Positions 58,706 through 64,000 of a DNA stretch of 64,000 nt are shown here, in pieces (position 1 is the stretch's first letter; the number at the start of each line of letters is the position of its first letter). The position numbers were made by a program, and so were the translations under genes. Origin of the DNA: Pelatocladus maniniholoensis HA4357-MV3 (GTDB taxonomy: Bacteria; Cyanobacteriota; Cyanobacteriia; Cyanobacteriales; Nostocaceae); assembly GCA_019359115.1 (NCBI GenBank), contig JAHHHW010000070.1:20911-84910 (forward strand), written 5' to 3'. The notes under the pieces were generated by a model, which did not search any database, was not told the DNA's origin, and worked only from the letters and a program-made list of their open reading frames with translations.

Positions 58706-59292
58706 GGCTGCGTCTCCTCTAAGTATGGTATATTTACGTAGGTAAGAACTGTTTTAGGTGACGAAAGCTCGGTTTGGATAATATCGTAGATGCGTTGCAC
58801 CCTAATTGTGGTGTGATAGGGCTGGTTGTTTACCCCTGCATAGTCTTGTTCGTTGTGTGCCGATTGAGGCTGTCGGGTACAGGTGGCATGTATTTCTTTT
58901 TCCATCAGCGCCCGTTGCAAAGCCTGGATGTCGTTGTAGGTAACTAGTTCTAGGCGCATATAGCGTTTTCTAAAAATTGTGCGTAAGTCATCTATGAGTT
59001 GCCCAAACAGGCGATCGCCCTCTGTTTCCATCGTCCCGTCTTCGAGTACACCTAGACGCAATACCAGCGATGAACGCACCGTCACTGCATATAGCGTAAT
59101 TGCCAGCAGGGTTCCCATCAACGCTTCGGTCAAAGCCACATCCGCCGCCCCTAAAACCGCATATACCAAGGCTGCTAATGCTCCCAGTATTCCCCGGATG
59201 ATCAATGCATGGTATGGATTGACCTGAAATACCAGCATACAGGCAGCCAACGGCAGCAAGGCGATGATCATATAAATATAGCTATCATTCAT
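58702..59292 (-). CDS. Stand-alone DUF4040 (MrpA C-terminal/MbhD-like) subunit
   Basis: This 196-residue protein has three to four helices with the DUF4040 segment YALIIRGILGALAALVYAVLGAADVALTEALMGTLLAITLYAVTVRSS (here beginning NPYHALIIRG). This region is normally the C-terminal part of MrpA. The large NuoL-like MrpA is absent, so the operon encodes only this piece. A soluble C-terminal region follows (about 100-196). I use the ATG at 59292, overlapping the mrpG stop by 8 bases. Confidence 0.82.
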   Translation of the reverse strand: MNDSYIYMIIALLPLAACMLVFQVNPYHALIIRGILGALAALVYAVLGAADVALTEALMGTLLAITLYAVTVRSSLVLRLGVLEDGTMETEGDRLFGQLIDDLRTIFRKRYMRLELVTYNDIQALQRALMEKEIHATCTRQPQSAHNEQDYAGVNNQPYHTTIRVQRIYDIIQTELSSPKTVLTYVNIPYLEETQP

Positions 59293-59575
59293 GGTCAGCC
59301 TCACTATTGGACTCAGTAGTGGAACAGTATGCCAATACATACCCCAGCATCGTGTTCCAAATTGCTAAGGAAATTATCGCCAGGATGAGTAGCGGCCATT
59401 CACCAGGTATTTTTAGTAGCAGTCCGATGATGATTGCGATCGATCCCAGGGTATCCGCCACTGAAAGACTATGCAGCTTAAATAATACCGATCGCTTGCC
59501 GAGAAGATGGGAGGTTCCCCAAAACCAGAAGATGATTCCTAAGCCGATGCAGGTATAGCTCAATGCGTTTATCAT
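59285..59575 (-). CDS. mrpG: Mrp antiporter subunit G
   Basis: This 96-residue MnhG/PhaG protein has three helices, including GLGIIFWFWGTSHLLGKRSVLFKLHSLSVADTLGSIAIIIGLLL. The HxLSxADTLG segment is the family signature. Its start overlaps the mrpF stop as ATGA. It is a small membrane subunit of the Mrp complex with no known separate activity. Confidence 0.9.
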   Translation of the reverse strand: MINALSYTCIGLGIIFWFWGTSHLLGKRSVLFKLHSLSVADTLGSIAIIIGLLLKIPGEWPLLILAIISLAIWNTMLGYVLAYCSTTESNSEADHE

Positions 59576-59829
59576 ACTTCTCTCATTCTTTTGATAATAT
59601 GTGCCAGCAGCATTAATCCAGCATTACCCACACTCAGGATAATCACTGCCACAACACCGATCATCCAATCATCACGCAAAACTGATACTGTGAGGATCAT
59701 GATTGCTGTCTTAGTAGCAATACTTGCAAATGCCAACATTGTCTGCCAGATATCTTCATCCTTCCAGGCTTCGTACATGGGTATGAGCAGGGCTATAATC
59801 ATCGCAATGAGAATCAGGTTCATGTTCAT
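59572..59829 (-). CDS. mrpF: Mrp antiporter subunit F
   Basis: This 85-residue MnhF/PhaF protein has three predicted helices (NLILIAMIIALLIPMYEAW, LAFASIATKTAIMILTVSV, GVVAVIILSVGNAGLMLLAHI). I use the ATG at 59829, overlapping the mrpE stop as ATGA; an upstream start at 59868 would lie inside mrpE. It is part of the translationally coupled operon. Confidence 0.88.
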   Translation of the reverse strand: MNMNLILIAMIIALLIPMYEAWKDEDIWQTMLAFASIATKTAIMILTVSVLRDDWMIGVVAVIILSVGNAGLMLLAHIIKRMREV

Positions 59830-60209
59830 GTTTGTTTCCGGCGTCGTACTCGATGTACTTCGTACCAACCCTCTTGCTGGTATTTCAAGACAATGGTTTT
59901 GGGTGTAAAGGTAATTAGGAATATATCCAGGAAGATCAGCCGGGGCGATCTTCGTGCTTTAACTCTTTCTAGGGTGACATCTTCGTGGTTATGCGGACGC
60001 AGGATGAGTTCAAATGCCTCAACATATGCCAGTGGAATCGCCATGATGATCTTACGCAGCACTCGTAGCCAATCCTGTAATGCTTCCGGGGTTGTGTAGC
60101 TGCGCGGTAGTAAGAAGGCGACGCTGACGCCGATGATAATATTTGCCACGCTTAAATTGGCAGTAAGCAAAAACCAGATAGCCAGTCGCAATATCAGATG
60201 CCCAATCAT
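59826..60209 (-). CDS. mrpE: Mrp antiporter subunit E
   Basis: This 127-residue MnhE/PhaE protein has two to three N-terminal helices (LRLAIWFLLTANLSVANIIIGVSVAFLLPR), the ELILRP motif and a soluble C-terminal region with SPRLIFLDIFLITFTPKTIVLKYQQEGWYEVHRV. The TFTPxT element is typical, though here TPKTI replaces TPGT. Start overlaps the mrpD stop by 4 bases. Confidence 0.9.
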   Translation of the reverse strand: MIGHLILRLAIWFLLTANLSVANIIIGVSVAFLLPRSYTTPEALQDWLRVLRKIIMAIPLAYVEAFELILRPHNHEDVTLERVKARRSPRLIFLDIFLITFTPKTIVLKYQQEGWYEVHRVRRRKQT

Positions 60210-61654
60210 GCAAACACCATCCAGAACAGCAAGATCAACATTAAACTCATCACACCGACCAGGTGGTCAAATTGCTCAAGTACACGTGGTAGCTTGATTA
60301 CTGACCGTTGAAAAATCAAAAAATACGCCAACCATCCAAGGGCGATAGTTGCCAAGGGTTTGATGATATTTGTCACGGTGTACGCTTCGTAATACACAAT
60401 ATTTGCTGCAAACAGCGCACCGATCAGCAATATCACTGCTGGCCAGAAACCTGGTTTGACATCTGTTTTTCCTCCACGTGGCAAAAATATGAATTTGGCA
60501 AACGATATAGCTGTTCCCAGTGCTGCAATGTTCATCCCAATAACTTGCCAGGGTAGCAAATTCTTCATTGTCAACACCTTTGCCCCAAAACCAGACAATA
60601 AGGGAAAGCCCGATATTGAGAAGCTAGCCATGACTAGGGCAATCCAGATCCCAGTACCAATCGGCTTATGTTGCAGTTCCTTAAGGTTCCGACTTGGTAA
60701 GACACCCGCTATCAAGAAGAGTGCTGATTTGACAAGTCCATGGGTCAGCGCATAAAAGCCCCCCACTTCAGGCGCAGCCAGGATAAAGCCTAACTGCGAA
60801 ACAGTATGAAACGCCAACATGCGCTTGGTATCTTTTTCAAAAATTGCATAAAGCACCCCCAAAACAGCTGTCCCAACTCCGAAGATGCGGATGATCGGAT
60901 CAAGTTCATCTAAGATCAAAGCACAACGCACAAGCGGAAGGACTCCGGTTTTGACCACAACTCCCGACAGCAATGCTGACACAGGTGTTTCTGATTCCGA
61001 GTGAGTCAAGGGTAGCCACAATCCCGATACAAAGATCCCCCCTTTTACCAACAGTCCCAAAAAGATCAAGGCAAGTGCTTCGGTTGGTGCATCGCGCAAA
61101 CCTGCAAAACCAAACGAATGATGCGTCTGATAGACCAACACCGCGCCCACCAGATAAAAAAGCATTGCTACGTTACTGACAAAAAGATAGCGCAAGGCAA
61201 CCCAAATCGACCGATCAGTCCGGGGATAGGCAATCAACAGAAACGCTGCAATCCCAATTACCTCTAACGCCACGTATAAACTAATAAAATCCGAACAGAC
61301 AAATGCAGCATTAACACTGCCATGCAAAATGATGGTCTGTGCGTAAAAAAAAGCTGTCTTAGTGCTATGCCAACAATAGAAAATAACCGCAATTGTTACC
61401 AGGGCATTAGTCAATATAAAGTAGCCAGTCAACTGATCGATAACTAATGTTACGCCGAAATGATCGAGTAACTCCAATGTCAGTGGTGTTGGCGTCAGCT
61501 TTTTGGAAGCATAGGGGATAAATAGCTGTAACGCATATCCAACAGAAGCAATACCTACACCCAAGGCGAGGTAACGGTCAAGTTTGGGGAGCAAATAAAT
61601 CGTGAATCCCAAAAAAAATGGTAGTGCAATCCAGGCGATCGTCATGGTACTCAT
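60206..61654 (-). CDS. mrpD: Mrp antiporter subunit D (NuoN/L-like)
   Basis: A 482-residue complex I-like proton or cation channel subunit with about 14 helices. Conserved positions are SDFISLYVALEVIGIAAFLLIAY (Glu on TM5), GLLVKGGIFVSGLWLPLTHSESETPVSALLSGVVVKTGVLPL with the Lys residues and the ALLSG loop, and FHTVSQLGFIL. These residues carry protons in MrpD and NuoN. It is the largest subunit encoded in this operon. Start overlaps the mrpC stop. Confidence 0.92.
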   Translation of the reverse strand: MSTMTIAWIALPFFLGFTIYLLPKLDRYLALGVGIASVGYALQLFIPYASKKLTPTPLTLELLDHFGVTLVIDQLTGYFILTNALVTIAVIFYCWHSTKTAFFYAQTIILHGSVNAAFVCSDFISLYVALEVIGIAAFLLIAYPRTDRSIWVALRYLFVSNVAMLFYLVGAVLVYQTHHSFGFAGLRDAPTEALALIFLGLLVKGGIFVSGLWLPLTHSESETPVSALLSGVVVKTGVLPLVRCALILDELDPIIRIFGVGTAVLGVLYAIFEKDTKRMLAFHTVSQLGFILAAPEVGGFYALTHGLVKSALFLIAGVLPSRNLKELQHKPIGTGIWIALVMASFSISGFPLLSGFGAKVLTMKNLLPWQVIGMNIAALGTAISFAKFIFLPRGGKTDVKPGFWPAVILLIGALFAANIVYYEAYTVTNIIKPLATIALGWLAYFLIFQRSVIKLPRVLEQFDHLVGVMSLMLILLFWMVFA

Positions 61655-61986
61655 GGCGTATTGTTCTTCTCGATCTCGTTTGTTTCCAAAGTCGGATTAT
61701 CTCTTGCCAATTTCATAACACCGACCAGCATTAACGCCTGAATCGAAAAGCCGATCACAATTGCCGTCAATATAACCGCCTGGGGGACAGGATCGGCATA
61801 AGCAGCATTTTTGACCTTTGACAAAATTGGTGTAGATAGGCCATCTCGCGATGCAACTAGTACGTAATAGGCGATAACCCCCGTACTCATGACATCCATA
61901 GAGATGATTTTCATCACAAGGTTCTTTTTCAAAATGATGCCGAAAAATCCGCATAATACTGTCGCAAATATGCACGCTTCTAACAC
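61651..61986 (-). CDS. mrpC: Mrp antiporter subunit C (NuoK-like)
   Basis: This 111-residue protein has three helices: an N-terminal segment GFFGIILKKNLVMKIISMDVMSTGVIAYYVLV and the NuoK signature DPVPQAVILTAIVIGFSIQALMLVGVMKLA, including the conserved PQAxxLTAIVI. Start is GTG at 61986. It is the first gene of the operon C-D-E-F-G-DUF4040-B, all with overlapping starts and stops. No full MrpA gene lies upstream. Confidence 0.92.
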   Translation of the reverse strand: MLEACIFATVLCGFFGIILKKNLVMKIISMDVMSTGVIAYYVLVASRDGLSTPILSKVKNAAYADPVPQAVILTAIVIGFSIQALMLVGVMKLARDNPTLETNEIEKNNTP

Positions 61987-62511
61987 GGGAATTGCCTGTT
62001 GAGTAGGTGTTGGTCTTAATTGTTTTTGAAAAAATACACTATTTATGTAGGACTTTGAAAATTCCTCACCTCAAATATAATCAGACTTAGGTCAATGACC
62101 AATAAACACATCAATATGGGTAGTTCACAAATCTATGAAACAAAATTCAATCACAAAGGTCATAAAAGATTTATTCATCTTCGTCGAAAATCTTCAGATC
62201 ATCTGATGCAAATGAATAAAAATATAGGCACCAAAAACGAGAATATAGTTGTATTCTTTGAGACTAGTTTCATCACATACCTCATTTAACGCAGATCAAT
62301 TATTAATTTGATGTAAAAGTAACTATACATAAGTATTTTTGCTTTTTTTTGCACAGTTTGTTATAAAGTTCCATCCGATTTTCAATAGATAACCATTGAT
62401 TTAAATCTATGCTAATTACTCCATCCCTTTATGAATGGGGTTTTATAACGTTTCATGAGAATTTTGATACGTTTGGCACTCACCCCGATTAAGACGCAAA
62501 AGGAAACTATT
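61987..62511. other. Intergenic region between divergent genes
   Basis: 525 AT-rich bases between the Mrp operon and the S41 peptidase gene. A 64-codon frame at 62095 has no ribosome-binding site or recognisable family. The region must hold the Mrp operon promoter. A good ribosome-binding sequence AAAGGAAA lies before the ATG at 62512. Confidence 0.45.
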
Positions 62512-63807
62512 ATGAAAAGGCCATTACAATCTGGTCTATTTAAATTCACCACAGTAATGCTGATCAGTTTTTCAGTGTTGCTCCTGTTTTGGCTCGCCTC
62601 CCCATTACCAAAGACACTCGCTAAACCAGAAACTAAAATCTTTGAACAAGTTTGGCAAACCATTAATGATAACTTTTACGATTCAAAATTTAACGGTGTG
62701 GACTGGAAAGCAATGCGGGAAAAGTATAAATCTCAAGCCACACAAACCAAATCTAGCCAAGAATTTGCAGCAATTATCAATCAGATGCTTGACGAATTAC
62801 AAACTTCTCACACCCACTACTACACCCAAGATGAGCCTGCTTATTATCAGATTTTGGGTATTTTTGTAACCAGAAGTGGTGAATTACAAAAACAGTTAGC
62901 AAAATTTCTTCCGAAAGGCAAAATAGAATACACTGGCATTGGTGAATTCACTAAAAATATCAACGGCAAAACATATGTTAGCGCCATTATTGAAAAAAGT
63001 CCCGCCGCCGCCGCTGGGTTAAAAATTGGCGATCAAATCCTCAGTGTTGATGGTCGTCCCTATCAACCCATACAATCTTTTCAAGGCAAAGCAGGAGAAG
63101 AAGTCAAATTATTAATTCAGCGTTCAGCTAAAACAAATAGTCAAACAGAAATTACGATCGCACCCAAAATTTTTGATGCTAAAACCATGTTTATCGATGC
63201 TCAACAAGCCAGCATCCAGAACATACAACGCCAAGGTAAAAAAATTGGCTACATCCATATTTGGTCACACGCAGCCAACGAAGACCAACAGCAACTGCAA
63301 TCAGAAATTATTTATGGTCGCCTCAAAGATGCAGATGGATTGATATTAGATTTTCGAGACGGTTGGGGTGGGGGAGATGTCAATTCTCTTAACCTCTTCA
63401 CTGCTCAAGTAGGACCAAGTGTCACTAGTATTGCCCGTAATGGTAAAAAATATACTTATATATCCCAGTGGAAAAAACCAGTGGTTATGGTGATCAACGA
63501 AGGAAGCAGAAGCAGCAAGGAAATTTATGCTTATGGCTTTCAGCAACATAAAATTGGGCCTGTAATTGGTACCAAAACAGCCGGAGCAGTAGTTGCTGGT
63601 CGTCCTTTTTTCATGGAAGATGGTAGCTTACTTTACGTAGCAGTGGCAGATGTATTTGTAAACGGAAATCAGAGATTAGAAGGTAAAGGCGTTACACCAG
63701 ATATTAATGTTCCCTTGCCATTAGAATATGCTCAAGGTGCAGACCCACAAAAAGAACGAGCCATAGAAACTGTACTAGGGGCTATTAAGCCGTTTGCGGA
63801 ATATTGA
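62512..63807 (+). CDS. S41-family peptidase (C-terminal processing protease-like)
   Basis: This 431-residue exported protease has an N-terminal hydrophobic segment (about 10-33), a helical propeptide-like region (DELQTSHTHYYTQDE), a PDZ-like segment (IEKSPAAAAGLKIGDQILSVDGRPY) and the S41 core. The nucleophile motif is VMVINEGSRSSKEIYAYG, with Ser retained in the GSxS position. In Ser/Lys members a Lys follows about 25 residues later. Here GTKTAGA has a Lys earlier and Ala at that spacing, so the base is unclear. The protein may be an S41 relative of altered mechanism. Start: ATG at 62512 with AGGAAA upstream. Confidence 0.82.
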   Translation: MKRPLQSGLFKFTTVMLISFSVLLLFWLASPLPKTLAKPETKIFEQVWQTINDNFYDSKFNGVDWKAMREKYKSQATQTKSSQEFAAIINQMLDELQTSHTHYYTQDEPAYYQILGIFVTRSGELQKQLAKFLPKGKIEYTGIGEFTKNINGKTYVSAIIEKSPAAAAGLKIGDQILSVDGRPYQPIQSFQGKAGEEVKLLIQRSAKTNSQTEITIAPKIFDAKTMFIDAQQASIQNIQRQGKKIGYIHIWSHAANEDQQQLQSEIIYGRLKDADGLILDFRDGWGGGDVNSLNLFTAQVGPSVTSIARNGKKYTYISQWKKPVVMVINEGSRSSKEIYAYGFQQHKIGPVIGTKTAGAVVAGRPFFMEDGSLLYVAVADVFVNGNQRLEGKGVTPDINVPLPLEYAQGADPQKERAIETVLGAIKPFAEY

Positions 63808-64000
63808 AAAAATTGGGATGCTCTTGTTCGGTGTTCCCTGAGCTAAAAGCAATGGGATATTTTTTTTACTTGGAACCCACATTCCGCACTTCAAATTGAA
63901 GTACAAAGAGATTACATCATGAGAAAAGCGAAAAAATCAGGATGATTAAGAAATAGAGTACTGAACGAATATATTTTGAAAAACAAATAATCAAATATAA
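63808..64000. other. Downstream region with a dispersed 20-mer
   Basis: No gene is seen in the last 193 bases. The 20-mer ATATTGAAAAAATTGGGATG at 63801-63820 is repeated exactly at 19097-19116, spanning the peptidase stop here and in non-coding DNA there. Confidence 0.6.

Noticed and set aside
62095..62289. 64-codon frame before the S41 peptidase
   Set aside because: AT-rich, no ribosome-binding site and no family resemblance.

Overview
The window reads as chromosome of a filamentous, probably heterocyst-forming cyanobacterium (Nostocales). The grounds are dense HIP1 octamers (GCGATCGC), many runs of heptanucleotide tandem repeats of the kind known from Nostoc/Anabaena, a ferrochelatase with a chlorophyll-binding tail, a hormogonium-polysaccharide-type gene trio and a neutral/acidic amino-acid (Nat-type) transporter. 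Exact genus is not decidable from this stretch. All functions come from reading translated sequence; no database search was run.

Left part (1-8.7 kb): the end of a CHASE2 protein followed by a DUF928 protein, a methyltransferase, hemH, a three-gene polysaccharide cluster (two glycosyltransferases and an acetyltransferase), a hypothetical gene, cobU and a small Cys-motif protein.

Peptide-secretion and signalling island (9-19 kb, all on +): three paralogous double-glycine leader peptides, a fourth divergent one, a C39-peptidase ABC exporter, an HlyD adaptor, then a degenerate histidine kinase, a LuxR-type response regulator, a CHASE2 histidine kinase and a second DUF928 protein. This looks like a complete peptide export module physically joined to a sensory module. 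The CHASE2/DUF928 pairing occurs twice in the window.

Middle (19-46 kb): repeats and a minisatellite, a cupin, a complete polar amino-acid ABC transporter, an RND efflux pair, rppA, ftsH, an IS630-type element wrecked by two nested MITE-like insertions, a ParM/ParR-like pair, DedA, an oxidoreductase, queC, a CorC/HlyC-type protein, a tRNA with anticodon CAU, pyrE, a histone-deacetylase-like amidohydrolase and a ClC channel.

Accessory patch (46.6-49.7 kb): a kinase-like protein, HicAB, a HicB-type remnant and a VapBC-type pair, interspersed with four copies of a 53-bp repeat bounded by HIP1 sites.

Right part (49.7-64 kb): tex, several small proteins, a DUF4385 gene broken by a 26-bp hairpin, a cupin, cutA, a methyltransferase next to a DapF homologue in which both catalytic cysteines are serine, a seven-gene Mrp-type antiporter operon lacking a full MrpA, and an S41 peptidase.
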